NCBI RefSeq assembly: GCF_052161655.1
Contig: NZ_CP197418.1
Location: 7,130,001-7,194,000, forward strand
Reading direction: 5' to 3'
DNA length: 64,000 nucleotides
Source: Novipirellula sp052161655
GTDB taxonomy: Bacteria; Planctomycetota; Planctomycetia; Pirellulales; Pirellulaceae
Position numbers and translations under genes: made by a program. The notes under the pieces were generated by a model. It was not told where the DNA came from. It saw only the letters and a program-made list of their open reading frames with translations, and did not search any database. Below are positions 9,125-17,971 of this stretch, in pieces. Positions within the stretch are counted from its first letter, which is position 1. The number at the start of each line of letters is the position of its first letter.

Positions 9125-10147
9125 ATGCGTATCTTTGTCGGCGAGTACGTCTGTGGAGGCGGGCTCGCAGAAAAAGAACTCGATAAAATCCCAACTTCGT
9201 TGAGACACGAGGGCGCTGCGATGTTGCGTGCCATCGCTAGCGATTTATCGGAATTTGCGACAGTAACGGTCCCTCTTGATACACGCTTGAATCTTGATGT
9301 CGATGCAACGGAAATTGTTCCGATGCACGCCAATGATTCGTTCTACGGCCAGTGGGTCGCTGCTGCAAAAAATTGTGATGCCGCCCTCATCGTTGCTCCC
9401 GAGAGCAATGGAATATTGGCGAAATCCGTGGCAATGTTACGGGCTGGCGGTGTTGATGTGATCGCTGGCAGCGGAGATTTTCTTCGTGTGGCAAGTGACA
9501 AGATGCAAACGGCGAAATGTCTGCTGACCGCTGGCGTGGCACATCCGCTGTTCGTTACGCTCGCGGACGATCGTTACGAAGAAGAAATCCAGATGCATAA
9601 GCGGTTTGTAATGAAACCGCGAGACGGATGTGGCACCCAAGAGATTCGCACCTTTGATTCGTACGCCGAAGCACGTGCGTTGTTGACGGACGATCTTATC
9701 CTGCAGCCCTGGATGCCGGGCTTGCCCATTTCGATCGCGTTGATTGCATCGGGCACGAGCTTGACCTTGTTACCTGCTGTGCGGCAAGAACTTGAGAACA
9801 AAAATTGCGAGTATGCGGGCGGGCAAGGTCCGCTGGACGATGAATCACAACGTCGCGCGGCAGTGTTAGCCTCGCGAGCGATTGCAGCGATGCCGCCAAC
9901 AGCACGCGGATTTGTTGGACTCGATTTGCTGCTGGGTGATTGCTCGAGCGAAGACTACGTGATCGAGATTAACCCGCGGTTAACGACGTCGTATGTCGGC
10001 TTGCGACAAATGATTCATGGAAATCTAGCCGCACGATTGTTCGAACTTGAAACCGGTCCCGTGTCTTGCAACGCGGCGGTCGATTCGGTTCGCTGGACTC
10101 CTTCGGGAAAAGTTTGGATTAATGATACTGTGACGCAACATTCGTGA
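9125..10147 (+). CDS. mfnD: ATP-grasp ligase, MfnD-like (tyramine/tyrosine-glutamate ligase family)
   Basis: The 340-residue protein is an ATP-grasp enzyme: N-terminal MRIFVGEYVCGGGLAEKE, nucleotide-binding FVMKPRDGCGTQEIRTF (about 160-175), and the metal-binding YVIEINPRLTTSYVGLRQ (about 280-297). The closest described family is MfnD, which joins glutamate to tyramine in methanofuran synthesis, and the ATP-grasp gene of methylotroph H4MPT clusters. The overlap with two further mfn-like genes strongly supports this reading. The GTG of the next gene overlaps its stop (GTGA). The exact amine substrate cannot be read from sequence; methylofuran of methylotrophs uses tyrosine rather than tyramine. 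Confidence 0.68.
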   Translation: MRIFVGEYVCGGGLAEKELDKIPTSLRHEGAAMLRAIASDLSEFATVTVPLDTRLNLDVDATEIVPMHANDSFYGQWVAAAKNCDAALIVAPESNGILAKSVAMLRAGGVDVIAGSGDFLRVASDKMQTAKCLLTAGVAHPLFVTLADDRYEEEIQMHKRFVMKPRDGCGTQEIRTFDSYAEARALLTDDLILQPWMPGLPISIALIASGTSLTLLPAVRQELENKNCEYAGGQGPLDDESQRRAAVLASRAIAAMPPTARGFVGLDLLLGDCSSEDYVIEINPRLTTSYVGLRQMIHGNLAARLFELETGPVSCNAAVDSVRWTPSGKVWINDTVTQHS

Positions 10148-11166
10148 TCGTTGGGATTGATATCGGTGGCGCCAACCTGAAACTTGCAAGCGAGTCCAAA
10201 CAGGCTCATTCGCGTTTCTTTCCCATGTGGCGGCGTCCCGAAACACTGAAGGATTCACTTTGTGAATCCCTGGCGATGTTCCAGGACGTATCTGCCATCG
10301 CCGTTGTTATGACAGGCGAGCTTGCGGATTGCTTTGCTGATCGTGCCGAAGGCGTTTTACACATTGTTGAACATGCTCGCCGCGCCGCTGCAGAGCGAGA
10401 CATTCCATCATGTTACTTCTACGGTGTAGACGGATTGTTTCGCGAGCAGGTTGGCACCGAAGATGTTGATCTGATTGCCGCAGCAAACTGGCATGCGCTA
10501 GCCAGCTATGTAGGACAATCGATCACGCCCAACGCGCTGTTAATCGATATCGGCTCGACGACAACCGACATCATCCCCATTCGTAATGGACGAGTGGCGA
10601 CAAAAGCACAAACCGATTACGACCGTTTGTGCGAAGGCTCACTTGTTTACGTTGGATGCCAACGAACGCCCGTCTGCGGACTCTGTTCGTGGGTGACCTA
10701 CCAAGGCAATCGTATCCCGGTAATGAACGAAGTATTCGCCACCATCGATGACGCCCGGATCATGCTTGGTTTCGAAAAAGAGGACGCTGACGATCTTGAA
10801 ACTGCGGATGGCAGAGCGAGGACGCAAGAGTTTGCATCAAACCGTTTGGCAAGAATGGTTGGACTCGATCGTCGTAGTGTTTCGCTCGATCAATCAAAGC
10901 AAATCGCAGAGCAGGTGATGCGTGCAGCACAGCAGCAAATCGCTTATTCGGTGCAACGCCTACTCGCGACGATGTCCTTCAAGCCAACGACTTTTGTGAT
11001 TAGCGGTCACGGCAACGATCTACTGAAGATCCCTCGTGATGTCGAACTGGTCTCCATGACAAAACAAATGGGTGTGGAAGCGGCGCGTGGTGCTCCCTCG
11101 TACGCCGCAGCGAAGCAACTCAGACTCTTTCTCGATAGACGTGGCTCCGATGCGTCGCGTGATTAA
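10144..11166 (+). CDS. mfnF: H4MPT-linked C1 transfer pathway protein, MfnF-like (hydantoinase/oxoprolinase-type fold)
   Basis: The 340-residue protein has an actin/ASKHA-like ATP-binding core: N-terminal VGIDIGGANLKLA, the second phosphate motif LLIDIGSTTTDIIPI (about 131-145), and the segment YVGCQRTPVCGL with two Cys. This matches the family annotated as 'H4MPT-linked C1 transfer pathway protein', to which archaeal MfnF belongs (joining the furan and tyramine-glutamate halves of methanofuran). It begins at a GTG overlapping the mfnD-like stop by four bases, and its end overlaps mfnE by 17 bases, indicating translational coupling. Confidence 0.7.
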   Translation: MIVGIDIGGANLKLASESKQAHSRFFPMWRRPETLKDSLCESLAMFQDVSAIAVVMTGELADCFADRAEGVLHIVEHARRAAAERDIPSCYFYGVDGLFREQVGTEDVDLIAAANWHALASYVGQSITPNALLIDIGSTTTDIIPIRNGRVATKAQTDYDRLCEGSLVYVGCQRTPVCGLCSWVTYQGNRIPVMNEVFATIDDARIMLGFEKEDADDLETADGRARTQEFASNRLARMVGLDRRSVSLDQSKQIAEQVMRAAQQQIAYSVQRLLATMSFKPTTFVISGHGNDLLKIPRDVELVSMTKQMGVEAARGAPSYAAAKQLRLFLDRRGSDASRD

Positions 11167-11749
11167 GATTGGCGGCAGTCTATTGGCTCGCCCCGATTTG
11201 CAAAACCATTTACCAAAATTGCTCAACGAGATTGACGGTGGGATCCAACGCGATACCACGTCACTGGAAACCCTGCTGATCGTCGGTGGAGGCAACCTTG
11301 TTGACGTGCTGCGGCAATGGGACCAACTGCGTCCGCTCGATCCCCTAAAAACGCATTGGCAATGCATCGAACTGCTACAGTATACATTTGAAGTCATCAG
11401 CGACTGGTTTCCTGGGTGGAACCGAATCGATTCCTCAGAGGCGTTTCAAGACGCACTGAACCAGGGATTTTCCACCGCTGTACCTAGCTTGGTGTCGATC
11501 CGTAGTTTTTACGGTCCCGACAATGATGGCGATTTGCCGCTGGATTGGCGAACCACGAGCGATTCACTCGCAGGTAAACTTTGCAGTGACGCAAACGCTG
11601 ACGAATTAGTCCTGCTAAAATCTTGCCCGATTGATGAAATGTGGGACAGCCAAACATTGATCTCTCAAGGTATCATTGATGAAGCCTTTGCAGCATTTCG
11701 CGACCGCACTTGGAAACTTCGGATCGCCTCAGCCACCGCCTACGAGTAA
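11150..11749 (+). CDS. mfnE: Amino-acid-kinase-fold protein, MfnE-like
   Basis: The 199-residue protein begins RRVIKIGGSLLARPDL, the N-terminal glycine loop of the amino acid kinase fold, followed by LLIVGGGNLVDVLRQW and a C-terminal region with DELVLLKSCPIDEMW. MfnE phosphorylates the aminomethylfuran phosphate intermediate in methanofuran synthesis, and homologues are part of bacterial H4MPT gene sets. The ATG at 11150 was chosen because the kinase motif begins there; an upstream in-frame start at 11072 would lie deep inside mfnF. It is the last gene of the trio. Confidence 0.66.
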   Translation: MRRVIKIGGSLLARPDLQNHLPKLLNEIDGGIQRDTTSLETLLIVGGGNLVDVLRQWDQLRPLDPLKTHWQCIELLQYTFEVISDWFPGWNRIDSSEAFQDALNQGFSTAVPSLVSIRSFYGPDNDGDLPLDWRTTSDSLAGKLCSDANADELVLLKSCPIDEMWDSQTLISQGIIDEAFAAFRDRTWKLRIASATAYE

Positions 11750-11814
11750 TAGCTGTCGCCTAGCAACAGCAGCGTTTATTCCCACCAAGCATCCTCAGCA
11801 CAAGGAGATCCACT

Positions 11815-12213
11815 TTGGCAAAATTTAACGACCTGACTCCCGACGAAAAACACGTTCTGCTGAACAAGGGGACTGAACGTCCCGGCAGCGGCGAGCTGCT
11901 AGATAACGAAAACGAAGGTACCTATATCTGCCGCCGCTGCAACGCATCACTTTATCGTTCGCAGGACAAGTTCCACTCGGGTTGCGGGTGGCCAAGCTTT
12001 GACGACGAAATTGAAGGTGCCGTTCACCATGAAATCGACGCGGACGGTCGCCGTATCGAGATATTGTGCCAAAACTGCGGAGGCCATCTTGGTCACGTTT
12101 TCAAGGGCGAGCGGCTAACCGAAAAGAACACACGACACTGCGTCAATTCACTATCAATGCGATTCATTCCTGCGGGGCAAGAGATCCCCGCTGTCGTCAA
12201 ACCGGACGCGTGA
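11815..12213 (+). CDS. msrB: Peptide methionine-R-sulfoxide reductase MsrB
   Basis: The enzyme repairs methionine-R-sulfoxide in proteins. The 132-residue sequence has both zinc Cys pairs (CRRC and CQNCGGHLGH), the conserved HSGCGWPSF segment, and the active-site region RHCVNSLSMRFIP with the catalytic Cys. The start is a TTG at 11815 with a good AAGGAG site 7 bases upstream (11802-11807); there is no usable ATG. It follows the mfn trio by 65 bases but need not share its promoter. Confidence 0.95.
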   Translation: MAKFNDLTPDEKHVLLNKGTERPGSGELLDNENEGTYICRRCNASLYRSQDKFHSGCGWPSFDDEIEGAVHHEIDADGRRIEILCQNCGGHLGHVFKGERLTEKNTRHCVNSLSMRFIPAGQEIPAVVKPDA

Positions 12214-12232
12214 TGCGACAGAGGCGATGAGC

Positions 12233-14020
12233 TCAGTCGGATTCAGATTTCTGCAGCAGACGAGCGCGGATACGGTTGCCGTGTTCTTGAATGTCGCCGG
12301 TGTGTTTGTAGAGCTCGATGGCCTCTTCGGACTTGTCCAGATGCTCAATCGTGCGACCCAAATTGAAGCGTGCTGCGGGCTGCCAGTGTGATAGTTGAGT
12401 ATCGTCGAGGACGCGTTTTCGAAACCATGTTTCAGCGGTGTCGTAACGACCATCATCGTATTGAATCAAACTGAGCCAATACGTTGCCGTCTGCTTGCCA
12501 AGTCGAATCATCGCCTGAGCCTGTTGGACTTGGCGGTCATACAGTTCGGGAGCCATTCCGAGTTCACGACGAATTCCGTAAGCCTTTTGCAAATCCACGT
12601 CGATGCGAAGATCCGCGATTTCGAACTCGGGTTTCCTTTGGCTTAGATAAAGTGGACGAGCTCCCTTCAGGCTGGCGTCATCATCGTTATCGAATTGCCC
12701 GTGTAAATGTCGCCAGCGAGCGAGCGAAAACAAGCGAGATGATTCGACATCGGCATCCATGATCGCCCATCTCGAAAAATACCAAAAACCAAGCAACGGA
12801 TCTCGCTGGGCCGCCTGTTCTAACGCGGCATGATAGACCTCGGCCAGCAGAGGAACCTCCCAAATACGAACTCCGGCGATGCCCGAAGCCGCATCGAGCG
12901 TTTTAGCAATCTGATCGACATCGCTAAAGACGGTCATCCGCCGCTCTCCCGCCAACCGTGACTCCAGATGTTTCATTCGCGCACTGATCCCGACGGGCAG
13001 CACGTTTAGCAAAGCAATATTCTGCTGAACGTCCTGCTTGCTGAACGGATAGTCATAAAAGCCGGGGATATTCAAGCGACGCATCACCGCGGCGTCCGAG
13101 CGTGCTTCGGCCAAAGTGGCAATGCCGATTTGATCCGGCCCTGGAACAAAGACTCCCAACGCAGGTTCGAACAGATAGACATTTTCGCCGACCAGAACCC
13201 CCACAGCCCAAGGCTTCAGTTCGCCGGTTTCGGTCGACTGAACTGCCAGCATGGCGGCAGTGATACCTGCTTGCCGACACAATTGTGTGAAGACGCCAGT
13301 TCGCTGCAGCGAGTCGCCGGTCCCACGCCACACGCTTTCGTAATCGGTTTGCCGATAGCCAGCGCCTTGAAAAATCATCCCTAGCGGCAATTCGGGAGGT
13401 GTGATTTGCAATGCGGGCGGAGAGACAAACGGCTCGAGGGCAACATTGCGAACCGTCCAATCAAAAAACCGGCATGCGGACCTTAGCTTGTTCGCATCGT
13501 CGTCCCCTAGTTTTTTGCCTTGCTCGGCCAACCAATCTGCCAACAGCGGATCGTCACTTTGCGGCGAATCGACCCACTTGGCAATTGCACCGAACAGGTA
13601 GGCATCACGCAGATGGCTAACATCCGATCGCAAAAAGTGATCGCCCAACACCAGCTCGTCGACACGTTCGGGAGGCAAAAGATCCGAAATCGTGCTCAAC
13701 AGTTCGGGCTGCGAATTGGCTTCAGCCATCGGAACCGACTCGAGCCAACGATTCAGGTGATAGGTGATTCGCCGCCGCGACTCGTCCTGGTTCAATTCGA
13801 TCAAACGAGTCAGCAAACTGTGAACTTCGCCAAGGTGATCCTGTTTTGTCTCGGTTTGCAGACGTGCTTGACGCTGAACCTGAATTTTTTGGACGGTCGA
13901 AGCATCGTCACCACACCCGACAGCCCCCAGCAACAATACGGGCGTCAGTCCCCAAATCATTGCTTTGAGGCATAAAACGAATGTTCTTGGTCGCCGAGGC
14001 GAGCGATTTGGTGAGGCCAT
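12233..14020 (-). CDS. Predicted lipoprotein with transglutaminase-like region and C-terminal TPR
   Basis: The start MASPNRSPRRPRTF at 14020 gives a 595-residue protein with a basic N-terminus, a hydrophobic stretch and a lipobox-like LLLGAVGC, so it is probably membrane anchored outside the cytoplasm. An upstream start at 14068 would overlap kdsA. The middle (about 200-330) resembles a divergent transglutaminase core: RTGVFTQLCRQAGITAAML with a candidate Cys, then WAVGVLVGENVYLFEPALG; the usual His/Asp context is degraded, so activity is uncertain. The C-terminus contains one or two TPR-like repeats (DTAETWFRKR, EEAIELYKHTGD). No known function. It is the last gene of a minus-strand group with kdsA and the lipid kinase gene. 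Confidence 0.65.
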   Translation of the reverse strand: MASPNRSPRRPRTFVLCLKAMIWGLTPVLLLGAVGCGDDASTVQKIQVQRQARLQTETKQDHLGEVHSLLTRLIELNQDESRRRITYHLNRWLESVPMAEANSQPELLSTISDLLPPERVDELVLGDHFLRSDVSHLRDAYLFGAIAKWVDSPQSDDPLLADWLAEQGKKLGDDDANKLRSACRFFDWTVRNVALEPFVSPPALQITPPELPLGMIFQGAGYRQTDYESVWRGTGDSLQRTGVFTQLCRQAGITAAMLAVQSTETGELKPWAVGVLVGENVYLFEPALGVFVPGPDQIGIATLAEARSDAAVMRRLNIPGFYDYPFSKQDVQQNIALLNVLPVGISARMKHLESRLAGERRMTVFSDVDQIAKTLDAASGIAGVRIWEVPLLAEVYHAALEQAAQRDPLLGFWYFSRWAIMDADVESSRLFSLARWRHLHGQFDNDDDASLKGARPLYLSQRKPEFEIADLRIDVDLQKAYGIRRELGMAPELYDRQVQQAQAMIRLGKQTATYWLSLIQYDDGRYDTAETWFRKRVLDDTQLSHWQPAARFNLGRTIEHLDKSEEAIELYKHTGDIQEHGNRIRARLLQKSESD

Positions 14021-14048
14021 AGGAAGAGGTTTTTGAACAAGTGATGCT

Positions 14049-14915
14049 TTAGGCCATGATTTCAGCACAGGCGGCGCGGAGCCTGAGCAAGCGATCCATC
14101 ATTGGCTCAAAAGCGTCCAAAGGAATCATATTGGGCCCATCACTGGGGGAAGTTTCAGGATCAGGATGCGTTTCAAAAAAGACGGCGTCGGTACCAATTG
14201 CTACGGCAGCACGCGCCAAAGGTTCGACCATTTCTCGATTTCCCCCCGTCGCGCCCCCCAATCCACCCGGACGCTGGACGCTGTGGGTGGCATCAAAGAC
14301 CACCGGCACGCCAAGCGATCGCATGATCGGCAGCGATTGCATGTCGTTGACCAGTCGTCCGTAGCCGAAAAACGTGCCTCGCTCGCAAAGCATCACCCCA
14401 CCATCACCGCTGGCATGGACCTTTTCGACGACATATTGCATGTCTTCGGGAGCCATAAATTGGCCCTTTTTCACGTTCAACGGGCGCCCGGTTTTGGCCG
14501 CCGCGACGACGAGATCCGTTTGCCGAGCAAGAAACGCAGGAATTTGCAGCATGGCACAGACACTTGCCACCGCATCGACTTGGTCCGGAAGATGGACGTC
14601 CGTCGTGACCGGCAACCCGCAATGCTGGTGCACCTCTTCGAGCATCCGCAATCCTTCGTCGATTCCCGGCCCGCGTTTCGCATTGACACTGGTTCGGTTT
14701 GCCTTGTCGAACGAGGCCTTGAAGACCACGTTGACGTCGGGCCGTTGGTTAATCGCGGCCAAGCGATCCGCAATCGAAAAAGCGAGCTCCTTGGTCTGCA
14801 AGACACAAGGACCGGCGATCAACAGCAGCGGCTGATCAGGGCCACATTGGTAAGGACCAACCGAAACGGTGGCGACGTTTTTTGATGGGGATGCATTGCT
14901 CATGTCTACTATCAT
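14049..14915 (-). CDS. kdsA: 3-deoxy-D-manno-octulosonate 8-phosphate synthase
   Basis: KdsA condenses phosphoenolpyruvate with arabinose 5-phosphate to make KDO-8-phosphate, a precursor of the lipopolysaccharide inner core; its presence supports a Gram-negative-type outer membrane. Motifs include LLIAGPCVLQ, FKASFDKANRTS, TDVHLPDQVD, and DATHSVQRPGGLGG. The protein is about 288 residues. The start is uncertain among a TTG at 14921 and ATGs at 14915 and 14903; all lie within 20 bases of the end of the upstream lipid kinase gene, so the two are cotranscribed. Confidence 0.95.
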   Translation of the reverse strand: MIVDMSNASPSKNVATVSVGPYQCGPDQPLLLIAGPCVLQTKELAFSIADRLAAINQRPDVNVVFKASFDKANRTSVNAKRGPGIDEGLRMLEEVHQHCGLPVTTDVHLPDQVDAVASVCAMLQIPAFLARQTDLVVAAAKTGRPLNVKKGQFMAPEDMQYVVEKVHASGDGGVMLCERGTFFGYGRLVNDMQSLPIMRSLGVPVVFDATHSVQRPGGLGGATGGNREMVEPLARAAVAIGTDAVFFETHPDPETSPSDGPNMIPLDAFEPMMDRLLRLRAACAEIMA

Positions 14916-14921
14916 CGACAA

Positions 14922-15968
14922 TCACGATTGATTCGACAATCGCCCCGAAAAACGCGTGGCTACGGGCATCCGCAAACAAACTCGACCTGGCAGTGTCTTG
15001 ATTTCCAGCGGCAAACGACCGACATAGTCACCATCCAATTGATACGCGACTCGAGTTTTCGCTGTCAAAAAGATGCGACTGGCACGCAGACGCTTGACAT
15101 CCTGGAAACCGAGATGCCGCCCTGTGAAGATGCCTGCGACGTAGCGAAATCCACTCAAAATGGTGCCTTGAAAAAACGTGATCACGTCGAGCAAGCGATC
15201 GTTCTCGATGGCATCCGGCTCGATACGAAGCCCGCCGCCATAACACGGAAGATTAAACACCATCACCCAGCAAGGCTGCCAAGACGATTGAAACATTGCT
15301 GAAGCGGCCTGTTTCACGACCTGATTCGTGGGCCGGCTTGTCTCTGTCGTTGCCTGCGATTGCAAATCGGAGCACGCGTGGTCGTCCCGCTCAATTCGCA
15401 AATCAATTTTTGGAAATCGGTAACGCGACATCGCGCGCAGGATCGGCCGCAGATAACTCAGTCGCTGAATGTGCCCGCGTCTTCGCAAATGCACATCCCT
15501 CACCACCTCGGCATCAAACCCACACGATGCCATGACTAAAAACAGCCGACCGTTTGCCGATCCTGCGTCAATCCGATGATCATGCCCTTGGACAATCGTG
15601 TGGAAAACGTCATCCGCATTCGCGGTAAAACCGAAATGTCGAGCCAGCAAGTTCTCGGTTCCCATTGGCATCGGAACGATCGGGATCTCAGGGGTGGCAA
15701 GATCAGCCAACAAGCTGATAGTGCCATCGCCACCGCAGGCGACCAGGATCAGCGAATGATCCGACGTGGAGCAAAACCGGTCGATGTGCTCGCGAATGAT
15801 TTGAATCGAATCGGTCGTTTTTGCTTGGAATCCGTGCTCCGTCAATTTTGTGACCAGCTTGGGAATTTCCTCGCGACCTTGTCCGCGTCCTGCCTTGGGA
15901 CTGGCACAAACAAGCACAGTGACATGCTTCACCGTGGCACCGTGAGGTGGGTTTGGCGTCAATGTCAT
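14922..15968 (-). CDS. Diacylglycerol/sphingosine kinase-family lipid kinase
   Basis: The 348-residue protein has the DAGK catalytic fold: VLVCASPKAGRGQG near the N-terminus (about 16-29), the glycine-rich ATP loop ILVACGGDGTISLLADLA (about 78-95) and the following MPMGTENLLARHFG. The C-terminal half carries LPCYGGGLRIEPDA and a terminal ITFFQGTILSGF-like beta domain seen in YegS/DgkB-type kinases. It phosphorylates a lipid at the inner membrane; the lipid is unknown. It is the first gene of the minus-strand group ending with the lipoprotein gene. Confidence 0.82.
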   Translation of the reverse strand: MTLTPNPPHGATVKHVTVLVCASPKAGRGQGREEIPKLVTKLTEHGFQAKTTDSIQIIREHIDRFCSTSDHSLILVACGGDGTISLLADLATPEIPIVPMPMGTENLLARHFGFTANADDVFHTIVQGHDHRIDAGSANGRLFLVMASCGFDAEVVRDVHLRRRGHIQRLSYLRPILRAMSRYRFPKIDLRIERDDHACSDLQSQATTETSRPTNQVVKQAASAMFQSSWQPCWVMVFNLPCYGGGLRIEPDAIENDRLLDVITFFQGTILSGFRYVAGIFTGRHLGFQDVKRLRASRIFLTAKTRVAYQLDGDYVGRLPLEIKTLPGRVCLRMPVATRFSGRLSNQS

Positions 15969-16186
15969 TTTTTCAGCAATTGCGTTGGGGCCACTATTTC
16001 TAACCTATCTTTTTAATGATCTGGTGGTGAGTGAACTGCGTCAAAATCCCAAGACACACAACAAAGCCGCATGATCGTCATAAACGTTAAGAGCCCACCG
16101 GGTCGAAGATCACACGTGATCGCAACACCGGCAAGGCAATTATTGGTACTTATTTCCGTCCATCCACTGTGCAAGAGAACTAGGCC

Positions 16187-16666
16187 GTGAGCATCCTTCG
16201 TCGATACTGGGCTGCAGCTTTGATCCTAGCAATCGTCGTCGTCCACGCGGCGGTGATTGGATATGTACGTAGCCGAGTCGCACGCCTGCAAAATGTCGAA
16301 TCCAATACGTTTGATATGGGGCGGTACCGATTCCAAAATGTGACGGATCCATCCCGAGTGTACCAGTTCCAGCTGCACGCGGTCCTCGACCCAGCCCGGC
16401 GACAAACCGGACGAGAGCGACTTTCTCAACAGAACATGGAAATCCACGAAGAGACCGAGCATCTGTTGCGGCAAGTCCAAACCACTTGGCTGCGAGATCC
16501 AGAACAGAGCGAACTACGTGACCGGATGATGGAAATTGTTGGCAAGCACCTCGAAGAACCGATCGTTCAGCGACTGCTAATCACCGATTGGCTCGAACTT
16601 CCCGTTCCCAGTTCTCAAATCGACTTCGAGCCAGCGACGGCTACCCGGATCACTCAGAATCCGTAG
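16187..16666 (+). CDS. Small membrane-anchored hypothetical protein
   Basis: The 159-residue protein starts at a GTG (16187) and has one clear N-terminal membrane segment (about 6-27, AAALILAIVVVHAAVIGYV) followed by a charged soluble domain of about 130 residues rich in Arg and Glu. No recognised domain. Codon use resembles its neighbours, and the frame is clean between two intergenic stretches. It is probably a planctomycete-specific protein, with the soluble part facing the periplasm or cytoplasm according to an unresolved orientation. Confidence 0.55.
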   Translation: MSILRRYWAAALILAIVVVHAAVIGYVRSRVARLQNVESNTFDMGRYRFQNVTDPSRVYQFQLHAVLDPARRQTGRERLSQQNMEIHEETEHLLRQVQTTWLRDPEQSELRDRMMEIVGKHLEEPIVQRLLITDWLELPVPSSQIDFEPATATRITQNP

Positions 16667-16864
16667 TCGATCTCGCCCCATTAATCTCGCTGCGAAAACG
16701 GGGCTCCCATCGGAACACCGGATCTTCACGCTATTTGGCACCTTGAGCTGTGGCGATTGACTCGGCACACTTGCATATCGTGATCGAGTACCGAAGCAAC
16801 CCAAATTGCTGGAGTCGTCGATCGATGAACTTCGAGTGTCCTTCTCTGCCCATGCGTATCTTTT

Positions 16865-17845
16865 ATGTTGCTGATCGCCGTCGACGAGGCCGGATATGGT
16901 CCGAAACTGGGCCCACTGGTAGTCGCAGCCACTGCATGGCAACTGCCTGACGTCATCGTTGACTCTCAACACTCCCCGCAGCAAACCGACTCGACGATCG
17001 CCGATTTTTTTGCCTGCCTATCGGAACCGGTCTCCTTGGGCGAGCTGAAACTAATCGTTGACGATTCAAAGAAACTGTTCCATTCGCGTGGTCATGATCC
17101 ACTGGCGGTTTTGCACGCGGTGGTCAGTGTTTGCAAAGAGTGGTGCGGCGATGGTGAACTGAAGCTGAAACCGTGGCTCAAAAAGATCGCCTCCCGTGAC
17201 GGTGCAGCTCTAAAACATCCTGCCTGGTTGAAGAATCTCCGCACGTCCGAATTCGTTTCTCATTTCGACTCCCAATACGTAATTAATCATTGGGGGAAGA
17301 AGGGGGCTACTTTAACCGAAGTGGCGACTCGTATTGTCACGGCCGAACAATTCAATAAGGTGATTGACCGCGGATTCAACAAATCCGATTTGCTGTCGGA
17401 CACAAGCCTTCGCTTGGTCGCAGACGTGCTTGATCGACACGATTCCCAACGCCAGGTGCACGTTTATTGCGATCGACACGGAGGCCGCCAGTTCTACGGG
17501 GCGGTTCTGCAGCACATTTGGCCTGATGCTTCATTGCAAATTGTTGCCGAATCACGTCGTGAAAGCGTCTATGAGCTCGTCTCAGAGCAAAGAACCATGC
17601 AGATCCGATTCACGGTCAAAGGCGATTCGTTTCCGCCGGTAGCGATGTCGTCGATCCACGCCAAATATCTGCGAGAAATATGCATGAATGCATTCAACGC
17701 CTATTTCAAAAAACACGCTCCCCAGGGCCAAAACTTCCGCCCCACCGCAGGTTACCCCGTCGATGCCGACCGGTTTCTGCTGGAAGCTTCCGAGACGATC
17801 AAGCGGCTCGAAATCGAGTCCTCGCGGCTGATCCGTAGCCGCTAA
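16865..17845 (+). CDS. RNase HII-like (ribonuclease H fold) protein
   Basis: The N-terminus LLIAVDEAGYGPKLGPLVVA copies the RNase HII active-site motif (DEAGxGPxxGP), with the first catalytic Asp and Glu intact. Later HVYCDRHGGRQFY and the segment AMSSIHAKYLREICMNAF resemble the second-half acidic and helix elements of the family. At 326 residues it is longer than RNase HII (about 200), mainly through an insertion around residues 60-170. It may be a specialised relative rather than the housekeeping rnhB, and its substrate is unknown. It stands alone between a small membrane protein gene and a hybrid kinase gene. Confidence 0.62.
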   Translation: MLLIAVDEAGYGPKLGPLVVAATAWQLPDVIVDSQHSPQQTDSTIADFFACLSEPVSLGELKLIVDDSKKLFHSRGHDPLAVLHAVVSVCKEWCGDGELKLKPWLKKIASRDGAALKHPAWLKNLRTSEFVSHFDSQYVINHWGKKGATLTEVATRIVTAEQFNKVIDRGFNKSDLLSDTSLRLVADVLDRHDSQRQVHVYCDRHGGRQFYGAVLQHIWPDASLQIVAESRRESVYELVSEQRTMQIRFTVKGDSFPPVAMSSIHAKYLREICMNAFNAYFKKHAPQGQNFRPTAGYPVDADRFLLEASETIKRLEIESSRLIRSR

Positions 17846-17971
17846 CAATTTCGGGCGATCGCCGTGTGAAAACAGAATCGAGATCTTGCCAGCATTTCTC
17901 GCTTCTCAAGCTGCAGCGACTCATCGCAGCAGTTAAAATGAGGGCCTCCTCATTACCACCCAGGCTGCACC

